Positions 1 to 12,100 of a DNA stretch of 64,000 bases are shown here, in pieces (positions within the stretch are counted from its first letter, which is position 1; each line of letters begins with the position of its first letter). The DNA comes from Boesenbergia rotunda (Eukaryota > Streptophyta > Magnoliopsida > Zingiberales > Zingiberaceae). The DNA lies in the NCBI GenBank assembly GCA_024364735.1, contig JAGFNQ010008265.1, positions 186,001 to 250,000 of the forward strand, in the 5' to 3' direction. The notes beneath the pieces were generated by a model, which worked only from the letters and a program-made list of their open reading frames with translations, did not search any database and was not told where the DNA came from. The translations under genes and the position numbers were made by a program.

Positions 1-444
1 CTAGGAGAGCTGCCCGGGCGGTACCCGTGACTGGTAGAGATGTGGGTGCGGAAAGGCCTCCGAATGAGAAGACGAGGATTAATTTTGAAATATTTGTTTA
101 TGAAGGAGCGACATGTCAGTGTGCTACGGGAGAGACTAGAACCGTCGGATCTGGAGGCGTGAAGGAATTCGACGGTTGGATATGCACCGGATGTGCGGGG
201 GATGGAAGTGGGATAATATTATTGTTTGGGGGCAGGAATGTTAAAAAAGCTTGAATTGTTGGATTAGGAATTTAATTAAAGAGGGATTTAGGACAGAAGT
301 AAACAAAGAAGTTATTAAGGGCGAGTTTTGGAGGTGTGGCTTGAAGTTTCAACGCTGCCGTCTCCGTTTCCCTCCTCTCCTTCGCTGTTGCCTTGCTTTG
401 GGGAGGAGCGGCGACAAGAAGAGGCGGCGGCGGCGGGGCCATCG
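1..444 (+). other. Upstream region and 5' leader of the KNOX gene
   Basis: This stretch lies directly before the KNOX start codon. I see no convincing coding unit, TATA box or repeat. The last 80 bases turn strongly GC-rich and run into the first exon, as expected of a 5' UTR. An in-frame upstream ATG at 328 would add 39 residues with no family resemblance, so I treat it as leader. Confidence 0.5.
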
Positions 445-3400
445 ATGGCGTTCCACAACAATCTCGCGCACGAGCTCGCGATGCCGCAGTACGCGGAGCA
501 GCAGCTGGCGGCCGGCGGCCCCGCGATGCTGAGAACTGCCATCGGTCAGCTCGGCGCAGTTCGACCTTCGGCGGCCGGTGCATCGGAGGAGGCAGAAGAC
601 GAAACTGAGGACGGAAAGGACTTCGACCGCCTTATGGAGAACGCCGGGAAGCCGGCCTTAGCCGGCGGGAGCGGACCGACTTGGCTTAATAGCGCAATTC
701 TCCAGCAGCACGGGCACGGGAACTACGGGGACGGAAGCTTCCTGAATCTTCAAACCGCGCCTAACGCGTCTGCTTCTCCAGGAGGGCGAAGAGTGGGCGA
801 TGGGCAGTGGTTCCCCAGACCGACGATCCTGCGAGGCGGCGGGGGAGAGGAGGAAGTACCGGTGTCGAGCGACTCCATCGTGGCGGCGGCGATATCATCG
901 GGCGGCGGGGAAGGGAGCGCCGTGCGGGAGCTCGGAGAGGCGGATGTGGTGGCGCAGGGGGGCAGCGGCGGCGCCGCCGAGGAGGGGACATGGCAGAACG
1001 CGAGGTACAAGGCGGAGATACTGGCCCACCCCTTGTACGAGCAGCTTCTGTCGGCGCACGTGGCTTGCCTGAGGATCGCTACGCCGGTGGACCAGCTGCC
1101 GAGGATCGACGCCCAGCTCGCGCAGTCGCAGCAGGTGGTGTCCAAGTACTCGGCGCTCAGTGGCGGCCAGATGATGGGCGACGACAGGGAGCTTGATCAA
1201 TTTATGGTACACAAAAAGAGACTTCCTTTTCCATCCATCCGCCCCTTCTTCGTTCCCAGTTTTAGTTCAGTTTGAGCATTAAAAGCCCCTTTTTTCTGCC
1301 TCGTCTTGTTGATTCCATAATTGCTTGCCTGGATTGATCTATCGATTTGCCTTCAGTTTTTCTTCGAATTCAGATGATTTTTGCTTGCTTTAATATGGGA
1401 GTAGAGAACAAACGTTTTCCTTTTCTGTTCTACGTCATAATTTCAGATTTGATTTAGGTAAGGGAATCCAGGTGCACTCTGTTTACTGAGTCTTCAAACG
1501 AGTTTGTCTTTTCTTTCTTTGGATTTCTTCAACAGCATTATTGAGCATGACAGAGGTAGAGGTGAGGAGGGCAAGGAATTTTTTATCAATTTGCTGCGTC
1601 TCTTGTCCCTTCTCGCCACTCTGTCTGCATCTTCAAATGGACAAATTCTTAACCAGAATTTTTTTTAGAAAGGACGAGAATTTCTCCCTTCTTCATGTTG
1701 TTAATTTCCTCTCTTGCCAAGTTAATATGCTCGTTTGAATCACTTGGTAAGAGAAATGTTGGAGTTGAGATCTAGCAATAGTTCAAATTGCTAAAAAGCA
1801 GGGCTTCAAATTCTCTCTTTGTGCTGATTTTTTTTTTATTGATTTCTTGCACAGAGAAAAAAATTATCATGCCATATTGCAGTTGAGTGATCATATGAAA
1901 CTCCTTTCATGTTTTAACTTTTAAGATAACTCTTTGTTCTTGATATATCAGACATAAAACACTTAGCATGAATAAATTTCAGATCTTACTGAAATTTGCA
2001 TCTTGTCATAATATTTCAGGAAACATATATGATTCTACTAAACATTATCATTTCATGTTGCTGGTAAATTGATTAGCAATGCTGTTCTCTTTTCTTTCAA
2101 TATATATATTACAACAAAGTTTCCAATGCGAAGGTCCATAAGGATAAGCATTTCTTTCATGTATATGCATTAGCAGATTATTTTTCTTAATTTTCAGTAC
2201 ATGTGTTTTTATGGTTGGATACTGATAACTATATCGTTTATATTAGTTTAATGGCGGGGGAAGGTCCTTATAAACCATCACTCATGATTTGTTGTTTGTT
2301 TCTCTTTCGGTACATGTTTTTGATAGTTGGCTTGTGATCATAGGAATCTATATATCCATACTGCATCTGTCAATAAATAATTTGAGAAATTGTGATTTGT
2401 GAGATCTTCAAGGTGTTCATTTTCTATCATATAATTACTATTATCGTGCACAAGTATGCTTTACTAATGCTTTAAACATTTCATTCTTTGTTAGACACAT
2501 TATGTCTTGCTACTTAGTTCCTTCAAAGAACAACTACAACAGCATGTCCGCATTCATGCCATGGAGGCTGTGATGGCTTGTTGGGAGCTTGAACAATCAC
2601 TTCAAAGCCTTACAGGTTTCCTTGACATCTCTGTTTTGAGAAATTTTACTGAACAATTTATGGTTCGTCATAATCTGAACCCTACTCACGTGCTAGGCAT
2701 AATCAGATAGAGTTACTTCATGTTCACCAGTACTTATACCAAACTACTTTGGCCTATGCTGATATGAACATTTATGGTGTACCACTTGCTATGATGCTCC
2801 CAAGTTGAAATTTTCAATTTATGGTCTACTGGTTTAGTTTCAATTTGTCAGATACGTAAACTATCTCAGTTTCAGTTTGAAACTGTAGTTACCATATCGA
2901 TAAACTTAACCACCTAACCATGCTCACCCCTAGTATATTGGCGCCAACTTATCTTAAGTAGATCTCTACTTAGCTAAAAGAACCTTCAAGAAAAATGTTC
3001 TAGAAGTTGCATAACATTTTAGTATAAAAAATATAACTTGTTTGAGTTGTTATCATATTATCATCTAGTGAAATGATCCATATTATTTGGAATAAACTAT
3101 AGGAATCTTATTCCTCCATTGAACTTTATGCAAAAGCATATTACTTGAAACTTCTCATCGGATCCATCAGAAATGCTTGATTTATATCGTCAAATAGTTT
3201 TACTGTTACAAACTCAGCTCTTAGACAGAGCCACCTGATACATGATTTAAATGTTTATTTAAATAAAGCATGCTACTGTGTGATGCTTTTGCAAGTCAAG
3301 ATTAGTTGCTCGCATGCTTTACTAACTAATAATACAATTATGGCCACTCAATCGTAGTGATTCAAAGTTCCTTTTGAATGTTTGAGTTATTGATGGAGAG

Positions 3401-4150
3401 TATCTGAATATGTCAAATGCAATAGGTGTCTCACCTGGTGAAGGCACAGGAGCAACTATGTCTGATGATGAGGATGACCAAGAAGACAGTGACACAAACT
3501 TGTTTGATGGGAGCCTAGATGGACAGGACAGCATGGGATTTGGCCCTCTTGTTCCAACAGAGACCGAACGATCCTTGATGGAACGCGTTAGGCAAGAGCT
3601 GAAGCATGAGCTGAAACAGGTATATAATGCCAACATTTTGATCATTCAAATTATGCATCCCAGATTGTGTAGAACTCTGCGAGCTTATATGTAGTCTTTT
3701 GATGAATTATTTTACTATTAGGGCTACAAGGACAAGATTTTAGACATTAGAGAAGAAATTCTCCGAAAGAGAAGAGCCGGGAAACTCCCTGGGGATAGCA
3801 CTTCCACCCTGAAGGCTTGGTGGCAATCACACTCCAAGTGGCCTTATCCAACGGTGTGCTCAGTGGCATCTATTCTGTTATTATATCTTCCGTTCATAAC
3901 CTTCAATGCCTTAAGGTCGTTGTCTTTTTGGTTCCCATAAAAGGAGGACGACAAGTCACGATTGGTGCAAGAAACAGGCTTGCAATTAAAGCAGATCAAC
4001 AACTGGTTCATCAACCAAAGGAAAAGGAATTGGCACAGCAATCCATCATCGTCAAGCTCTGTGAAAAGCAAGCGGAAGAGGTTCGCAATAAACTACTACT
4101 TAAGCACTTGTGATGACTTCTTTCCTACATCTCTCGCACTCAAAACTTGA
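445..4150 (+). CDS. KNAT3-like: Class II KNOTTED1-like homeobox (TALE) transcription factor
   Basis: This is a nuclear TALE homeodomain factor that would bind DNA with BELL partners. Predicted exons are 445-1206, 2495-2615, 3426-3619, 3722-3853 and 3944-4150; all introns are GT-AG and phases match, giving about 471 residues. The N-terminus MAFHNNLAHEL and the block TWLNSAIL...FLNLQT are typical of the KNAT3/4/5 group. KNOX1 (KAEILAHPLYEQLLSAHVAC) ends exon 1, and KNOX2 (LDQFMTHYVLLLSSFKEQL, AMEAVMACWELEQSL) crosses into exon 2. The ELK region and the homeodomain with the three-residue PYP loop (SKWPYPTEDDK) and recognition helix WFINQRKRNWH fill exons 3-5. The start at 445 is chosen by family resemblance. 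The tail after KSKRKR is unusual and may be misread (see findings). The family call is secure; KNAT3 rather than KNAT4/5 is less so. Confidence 0.93.
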
Positions 4151-4565
4151 ACACAAATAATGCAGGTGATGACAACGTTTGCTGATTCATAGAACACAAT
4201 TAGCCAGTAAAAGGAGGACACGACGGCAAATACTCATATACAATGATGAGAATTTTGCTGGAAAAAAAGAAATTCTTCCTAGAAGTAAACTGTATTATAT
4301 TATATATAAGGGAAGCTAATTATAGAACTAGAGAAATGGGTGTTGGTTTCAGGCTTGAGATAGATATCATGTTCTTGATTTGGAGTTTGAATCATCAAGT
4401 AGCTTTTACATTGATATAGATATATCATGCTTGCTAGAGAGATTGTGTGAAGTGTCTTTCCTTTTTGATTTTTGTATACTTTGAACATGAAGTGTTAGAC
4501 TTGATTTTTGTTTTGCATATACATGGATAACTCGTTGGCAAGAAACACTTGTGAATGTACAGTTT

Positions 4566-4571
4566 AATAAA
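4566..4571 (+). promoter_or_regulatory. Candidate polyadenylation signal of the KNOX gene
   Basis: An AATAAA hexamer lies about 415 bases after the predicted stop, within a T-rich stretch, at a plausible distance for a plant 3' UTR. There is no transcript evidence. Confidence 0.35.
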
Positions 4572-6240
4572 GGGCTGCATTGTTTCTTTATTGCTGCTAT
4601 AGCTTTCTTATGCTGTTTAATTTCAGAAAAGGTAGCAGTGACTGTTCAGTGAACACTGGAAATGACATGATATGATAGAAGATTACAAGGGAAGCAGAGT
4701 CAATTGGGGTTGGATAAGTGTTGAAGATGATTTGGAGGCATAGAAGAAGACCTTCACAAAAATCTCACCCTTCATATAAGTTTTATTCTTCACATTTGCA
4801 GGATTATTCATGAATAAAATTTGTGAATCATGCTTTTCAATAAATTTCTTATCAAATTTGAATAAAACTCTAGCTTACCAAAAAAAAAAAAATCAAGTTA
4901 AGATCATTTCATTCACTTTAGATTTGATTTAGCTTGACTTAGTATTTTATTAAATAAGTTTGAACAATATAAAGTTTAGATCAGATTGATTGACAGGTTT
5001 ACAATCCTAATTGAAAGGTGAGTTTTGAACTTAAGTATGTAGCAATAACTTTAGTTTTTAACAATTAAGCCAGTTGTCACCCACAATATTTATGATAAAT
5101 TATATCTGAATGTATATGCAAAAAATAATAAAATAAAGGAGACTAAAGTGAAACAAAGCAAATGTTATATAAGAATAAGTTTGTATATATTTAAACTAAT
5201 CATGTTTATGAGAAAATTGTAGCTATTTATGTTATTTGACTATTTTGAAAGGCAATCATGTAGTGTTCCTAAAAGAGATAAATGAAATAGTATATAATAC
5301 ATATAAATTGAGTTGAAATTAATGAATTACTAGTAGTAAAAATAATAATAAATAAAATTTCTGAGAAATATTTCTTTTTTCGTTACAATAAGTTGTTATG
5401 GGTTCTTAACAAAACTTAGACTTATGTCCTTTCTGAGAGGGAGCTTCTTAAAAATGCAATTGCATCTTCAAAACTTCAATTACTTTCTTTCATAGCCGTG
5501 TTGATACTCGGGTGAGAAATTGCGCTACAATAAGTCTCGAGTTTGTACCTAAAACTAAAAACAAGGTCCAACGTTGCTAGCTAGAATAAAAAACCATTCA
5601 CTTGCAATACATTACCCACAACCAACTATTAATTTCCTTATTTCTTTCTTCAGTTGTTCTTAGATTATTCTTATATGTTAGTTTACTAAATAACACTCCT
5701 CACAATTAGCTGGTTGCTTTCAGTTGTACACGGCTTTAATCAGTCATGTTTAGATTCTAAATCACACTGAATTTCTGCTTGTTTTCTATTTATTTGTTCT
5801 TAGACTACCCTCAGATATATATGTTTATAGGATAATATTCATCTCAATTACGTGGTTCACTTTGATGCTTTCCAAGCTATACTGATTTAACTAGTAATGT
5901 GTATATTTCTTATCTGAATAATCACTACTACTCGAACTCACTTTATTTTTCTTTTAATGTATAAATTATGATCATATAGGGCCTCTATTTTAATTTCTTT
6001 CATTTTAGCGTTATATAGTTATCTCCTTTCATTTGATCAATTACTTATTTTTTTGGTACACCAAGCTTGATATAGTGGCTTGTTAATTCACTTGCATAAG
6101 GTCCAGATCAAAGTTGAATTTTTATTACATCATGGTAGTCTGCTATTTTCTATAATTAGAAATAGCAATCTTGGGTGACTTCAGGACTAGATCATTGTAT
6201 AAGATTCATGCAAATCATTAAACTAATAGTATTTATATAC
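4572..6240. other. AT-rich intergenic DNA
   Basis: Between the KNOX gene and the RS-like fragment I find no long open frame, inverted-repeat element or RNA gene. There are short A/T runs (for example near 4880-4892). It looks like ordinary plant intergenic sequence. Confidence 0.5.
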
Positions 6241-6615
6241 ATTTTGCTTTAAACAGATCTCCATCTCCTTCTCGATCCAAGTCCCAGTTAAGATCATCCA
6301 TCAAATATCGGAGAAGCAGGTATTCTCAATCTCCATCTCCTCTAGTGAGGCATTCCCGAGAACGAAGATCAATTTTTTTTTTTTTTTTTGCCTTTTGCCG
6401 CCGAGAACGAAGATCAAAATCATCAATATGATAACGCCATTCATGTCAGGATGAAAAAAGCATATAAAGATGCTGAGGATCTTTATAGAAGGAGAAGAGA
6501 AAGGGATAGATGTCATAAACATTGCTCTAGCTTAAATCGAAAAAGAAGTAGGAGTTCAAGCCCTCGGTGGAGAAAATCATCTAGCGCTGAGTTTTGTGGA
6601 TATATTTTTAGGTGA
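6241..6615 (+). pseudogene. Fragment of an arginine/serine-rich (RS domain) protein gene
   Basis: Directly after a splice-acceptor-like sequence (tttaaacag, ending near 6257) a frame reads SPSPSRSKSQLRSS, then YRRSRYSQSPSP and RHSRERRS. A second frame further on reads DAEDLYRRRRERDR and NRKRSRSSSPRWRKS. Such RS/RE-rich text is typical of SR-type splicing factors and their partners. The frame is broken by the 28-bp insertion at 6373-6400 plus its 17-bp duplication, and there is no start codon, downstream exon or conserved domain. I read it as a captured or decayed exon fragment; the parent gene cannot be named. Confidence 0.5.
6373..6400 (-). mobile_element. Minimal poly(A) retroposon insertion with 17-bp target duplication
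   Basis: Seventeen T residues followed by GCCTTTTGCCG are flanked by an exact 17-bp direct repeat (6356-6372 and 6401-6417, beginning ccgagaacga). On the minus strand the insert reads CGGCAAAAGGC plus poly(A). The same GGCAAAAGGC word begins the SINE-like pieces near 28614 and 42421. It looks like an LINE-type integration product reduced to about 11 bases plus tail. Confidence 0.7.
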
Positions 6616-6627
6616 AGTTGATTAAAC

Positions 6628-7207
6628 GGTTAATTGGAGAAAACTCCCCAATCTCAAATTGACTTTTGCATGCACTCCCCACATGATAAATTCTTTACAT
6701 TCACTTCCTGATGATTGAGTATAAAAGAGTGAAAACTCAGTATACATTCTAAAGATTTGAGTATAAATTGTTTGAGATTAAGTACTAATTTAAAAAATTT
6801 GAGTATAAAGTTTCGGTGACCCCTCGTGAAAATCTTGATGTGGTGGATGCAACCTGATATACTCAAATTTCTAAATTTTATATTCAAATTTCTTCAAATA
6901 ATACTCAATCTAAATCAATTCGTACTTAAATTTTTACAATGTGTACTGAAATTTTTACTATATAATAAAACAATGTATACTCAAATTTTTTCAAATAATA
7001 CTCAAATTTCTTAAATTAATACTCAATCTCAGATAATTTATACTCAAATCTTTACAATGTATACTGAATTTTTACTCTTTTATACTGAAAAAATAACAAA
7101 CAAAACTGTCTTGTCAATCCCATCAGGGAGTACATGCAAAGAAATTTTGAGTTGGGGAGTATATGCAAAGCCCAATTTAATGTTGGGAAGTTTTCTCAAA
7201 TTTTCTC
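6628..7207. mobile_element. Mutator-type foldback MITE (580 bp)
   Basis: An exact 10-bp duplication, ttgattaaac, flanks the element (6618-6627 and 7208-7217). The ends are inverted repeats of about 80 bp with mismatches: left GGAGAAAACTCCCCAA followed by TTTGCATGCACTCCCC, right its complement. The interior repeats the word gagtataaa on the left and its complement on the right, so most of the element could fold into one long hairpin. A 9-10 bp duplication with long inverted ends points to a Mutator-like, non-autonomous element. No transposase is present. Confidence 0.8.
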
Positions 7208-7217
7208 TTGATTAAAC

Positions 7218-7896
7218 ATGCCTTTTGTTAATATACTTTTGAGTCATATTTATTAGATATTTGTGGTATATTTATTTAATTTTGACAGTGAAAATGTTTT
7301 ATTTAATTAAAATTGTGTTGCAGCAAAATATAATCAATTACTTTTATAATACAAATAAATGATAGAGTAATACAATACAAAATATTTTAATAAATTTAAA
7401 TAGTAGTATAATTAAAGAAAATATTTATTTCATCAATCAATGTGATCTGTGAAGATCAACTACTTCCGTATTTTTATAGAATTGATAAAGAAAAAAACCT
7501 TTTTACTTTAAAATAGGTTTAATTTTAAACAGGTTTTGAATTGGATATTTTTATAGTGAAGTAATGAATTGATCATAAATTTTATTTCACATGCATCTAC
7601 TTTATTAATTATCTAATTATTATTTCATTAAATTTTAAAAGTCTATCAACCAAATTTACATAGTAAAATAACGTAAGAAAAAAAAATCTTCATTGAATAA
7701 ATAAATAATTCGTAGAAAAAAGTTTTATAGGTCAGTATGCTTTAGGGTTTAGAGCAAGCAATTGCTTGATTTATTTGAATTTACGTATCTATAACATAAA
7801 ACAATATTGTAATTTAATATTTGTTTGTGGTTACTTCAGTGGGGACGATATCTTACTGATCATATCGGCAAGTGAGGAGGATGACCAACCGATGAC
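7218..7896. other. AT-rich intergenic DNA
   Basis: Very AT-rich sequence with no credible open frame. The last 60 bases (7838-7896) are more GC-rich and could belong to an older repeat or to the neighbouring LTR if its border has been misplaced. Confidence 0.5.
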
Positions 7897-7901
7897 ATGA
7901 C

Positions 7902-8799
7902 TGAGAAGTTAATTGAAGAAGACTGAACATTGACTTGTCCATCGAATGCTTGGGAGAATCGGCCAGATGCTTAGGAGAGGCGACGAACACCAGTGCCTTG
8001 CGCGAAAAAAGGACCGTTAAAGGCTGGTCAGGGAGGTCCCCGCGCAGACACTTTGATCAAGTTAGAACTCCAGCGAAGAAAAAACAAGAGTGAAAATAAT
8101 AGAAAAATTATAGAGTATACTGCGGGAAGAAATGAGGACCTTTATATAGGTGAAGGCGGCATACCGAAACCTGACAAATGATCTTGTCAGACTTAAATGC
8201 GCGGATCTGAGGGCAGGATTTGCTAGTCGAAAAGGGAGTGAGTCTGTCACCCTACTAACCGGTTGCCAGACCTAGTGGTACGACTACCCATATTTTTTAA
8301 TTGTCTGACACGTCAGTTGGCACGCGCCAACTTATTGTCCTCTCGCAAGATTTGACGAATCTAAGGTATCTATTTGTACACCGGTTGTCTTTGAATCATA
8401 TCTTCCGTACAAGATTCTCGACGACTCCCCTGTGCCCCTGTGCCCCTGATGGGTCCCCGACCGGCTAGCTAGTGGGGCAGACTCTTTTAGGAGGGGGCGG
8501 GGTCCCCTTAGGGGTCGCCCAGTCGAGCGAAGGCGCAGCCGACCGACCGGTCGGGGGACTTCGTCAACGAAAATTCAATTGACCCCCACTCACTCATCAC
8601 GCATGACCCGATCGGCTACCGATCCAACTACCTGCTCAACCGGCTCACAGCCGACCACCCAGGGCCTCTTCCAATTGTTGCCCTGACCCTTCACTCAATT
8701 CTTCGAAGCATGATTGCCCGGCAGAAGTGACCGATCGAGGGGGTCAAACATCCGACCGAATCGCTTACAAATATCGAGCCTCTATGTATTTGCCTAACA
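7902..8799 (-). mobile_element. Solo LTR, minus strand
   Basis: The 898-bp unit begins TGAGAAG and ends CTAACA (TG...CA), with atgac on both sides (7897-7901, 8800-8804). Read on the minus strand it starts TGTTAGGCAAATAC and carries a TATATAAAG promoter-like word near 8139-8148, so that is the likely sense. No internal region is adjacent, so it is a solo LTR. The lineage is unknown. The left border is less certain because atgac occurs three times close together there. Confidence 0.6.
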
Positions 8800-8804
8800 A
8801 TGAC

Positions 8805-9187
8805 TTTTTTTAAAAAAATAAATTTAAATATATGGGTGTACTCTAAACAAAGTCTTATATTGATTAAATGACTCAAAATTAGTCATTTATAGTTTTAATC
8901 AAAAGTATTGTCTAAATGTAGTATTGCAGTCAACAAATGAATTAAATTAATCATATAATAATTTCAATTATGTGTATAGTAATTTATATCAAAATTAAAA
9001 TTGGGCAAAAATCAAAGTGATGTCTTCTTCGGTATTGTTATCTCCCATATAAATTTTCTATCTAAATTTTTAATCGATCAACCTCGTTGTAGCATATATA
9101 AAATCATAGCTACTACACACAATTTTAATTTTATAGTGATTACAAAATGAATAATAAATGAACGAGTCCAATTTACATTATAGCAGC
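8805..9187. other. AT-rich spacer before the nested element
   Basis: No gene or clear repeat is seen. The last five bases (9183-9187, gcagc) are the left target duplication of the large nested element. Confidence 0.45.
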
Positions 9188-12100
9188 AATCATACCCAAG
9201 AAGTTCATGCTTGCACAAAAAATAGATAACATCTCGCCTATATAACAGACAATCTGGAACATTTATACATAACATCTCATACATAATATGACTCAGTCAT
9301 CACAAATATAAAATACCCCACAACTACGCAGTATAAAAGATATAATGGATAGAAATAATAGAATTAAAACTCAAGATAAATCCAACAACAAACATACCAA
9401 GTCCATAAATGCATAAACGTGACTCCACTCAAACTACAGGTAACACTACTGAAAAAATAACTACAGAATAATAAAATAGATACGAATATATAAAAATACG
9501 GAAATAAAATAAATGCAAAAAATCTCTAATACATTCAACACCATGGAACTGACAACTGGATTTCTCTCTTGGCTCCAAGTAATGCATCTATCGACTATCT
9601 GAAATAGAATTAGATAATAGGGGTGGTGAGTCTAGGCAGACTCTGTGGATATAAGAGTAAATAAATATATGACATAATAAAAGGTCCAACAAGTAAATAG
9701 AAACAAAGGTATACAGTCTCCAGAACAGAATAACATATATGCGAATATGTAAAACTGAATGAAAGTGCAACCATAAATAATACATATATGTCAAACAAAT
9801 GCAACAATCATAGCTCATATAAATGCAGTAAAGATAAGAAAATGCAAAATATAATAAATGCATATGATGCAATTACATGTGTCACCCCCGACGCCAATCA
9901 AGCCGCCATCACATCACATCTGTGAGACCGAGTGGATAGGGTGTGACAACTATACACACTCCAACAACTACCACTACTATAAGTTGTTGAGTGGACAGGA
10001 TGTTGGGGAGCCAACTACTCCAAAATCTCAGGAAAAAAGGGAAGCCACCAATACCTCTGTTATCACTAAAAAACAACGGTGAGGGTGATAACTGCTTGCC
10101 TACAACTCCAATATCTACTATCCATTAGTGGTCGAATGTAGCATAACAGGACAGTTGCTCGCACTCTAGCAACTACCGTTACCCATGAGTGGTTGAGTGG
10201 GCAGAGCAGCTAAATGACTGATGACAGGCTTAACCATAAGGAAGTCGATGCTCATCAGCATGCAACTATGCAAATATGGTGCATGCTACTAAATGCACAA
10301 ACAACCAGGTCACAACTATGCATCAGTATGTAAAATAAATACCAAATCAATAAACATGTAACTAATCTATTAGGTAGAGTATATCTAATGTCAACCAAAC
10401 CCTAGTTGTGTTTAATGATTATTCCTAAGTACTCGCCTATAAGCGGTACTTTACATAACAGAAAATCAATAGATGAGACTATATGAACATAATTTTAAGT
10501 AGCTCTAATACCAAGTAAAGAAAATTATCAACGATGATATCAAATTCAAAGATAAGGTAAGAGAGTCCTACTCAGAAACAAAATAGTCATACATTTAAGT
10601 TCAATAAACTACAGAATACAAAAGAGAAGTACTCGCCTCGTAAATGACGTATACGTATCGAAGAGAACCTCCTGGTGATCAACCGTATGAGTTCAAAAAT
10701 CGATCAATGTCCTGTATTAAAAGGGCATAATTTAACTATTAAAGCAAACGATAATTACCAAGTTAACTAAACTAATTACTAAGTCGTATTAGGATCAACC
10801 CAATTATTATCATTTCGTTTTAATCCCACGGAGCTAACCCAAACCTAAACCACAGTCAAAATGCCCAAGTTCTACAATCAACTCCAGGGCTAAAGGTAGC
10901 TTATCGTGAACCTAAAGCAAGGTTAAATCAAGACATGAATCTGATTAGGGAACACCAACAGGTTCATAACCGACTCATCCAATTACTACTATAAACTAAC
11001 TCAAGAACTAAACCACTATATCAACAACTTTGATTCACCACTCTCCTTTATCTTGATCCCAACACAGATTATAGAAACCTCAAGTTGATCAGATCAGTAA
11101 ACCAAAAAGCCTATTCTCATCAAAATACAACTCATGATAGAATTGAAGAACCAAAGGAGACATCCAAACCTCAATTCAATCCAACGAAACAATAACAACC
11201 TAAAACTACTGATCTATCGCGAAAGAAACCAAAACATTCATCTACTGACCTAACAAACTTATCCACACCAAGTTCAATTCACGAAGCCACAAACCACACA
11301 CGTTTTCCTCCAAGAACACTAGATCAAAATCCAAAGCAAAAAGTGGCACTCACTGCACAAGTTAGAAGCATGAACAAGCTTCACCAATTCCACACCAAAA
11401 CAAATCCTAAGCAAGAGAGAGCTCAAGGCAAGTCTCCAATCCAACCATAACAGAGCATGCTTCTCCTCCCTAAGTTAGATCAAAATCCAAACACCCAAAA
11501 CTAATTTCCAATTTAAAAAGGAATGCTCACAACAATAGATTAAGGAAAACAAAATTTGAACAGTATCAATTATCACAAAACTTACCATCTAAACCTATGG
11601 CAATAACCCAACACCACCCTTTACAATCCACTAGGATAAACACCAAGGCAAAACACTTACGGCAGGACTTTAATCACCGAGTCAATAGAGTCAACAGAGC
11701 GCAAAGGCAATAGAACAAAACAAAACTAGGAAGCCCATGGCACAAGATCAAAGTCATAGGATTTACCTACAACATCCTCCCAGATCGAAACTATCATAGT
11801 ATTCATCTAAATACTCCCAATTCGCAACAGAAATAGATTCTCACTTCATCCCATGACTGTTGGGACCGGTCCGTACAGCTAGAGGGGGTGAATAGCCGAT
11901 CACCCACTTCGATCGCGGTTCTCTTCCTATACGTTGTTAGTGCGCAAGCGGAATAACAAATAACTAAAACTAACAACTAGGAGAGACAAGCCGATTTATG
12001 TGATTCGAAGATAAAGCTCCTACTACACGGCAGTCCGTAAGGTGGACGATCCCGATCCGTCGGTGGATGAGTCCCCAGAAGACCTCCGGCTAGCTCGTGT

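Noticed and set aside
328..444. Longer N-terminus for the KNOX protein from an upstream ATG
   Set aside because: The added residues are Ser/Pro/Arg-rich leader translation; class II KNOX proteins start MAFH, which begins at 445.
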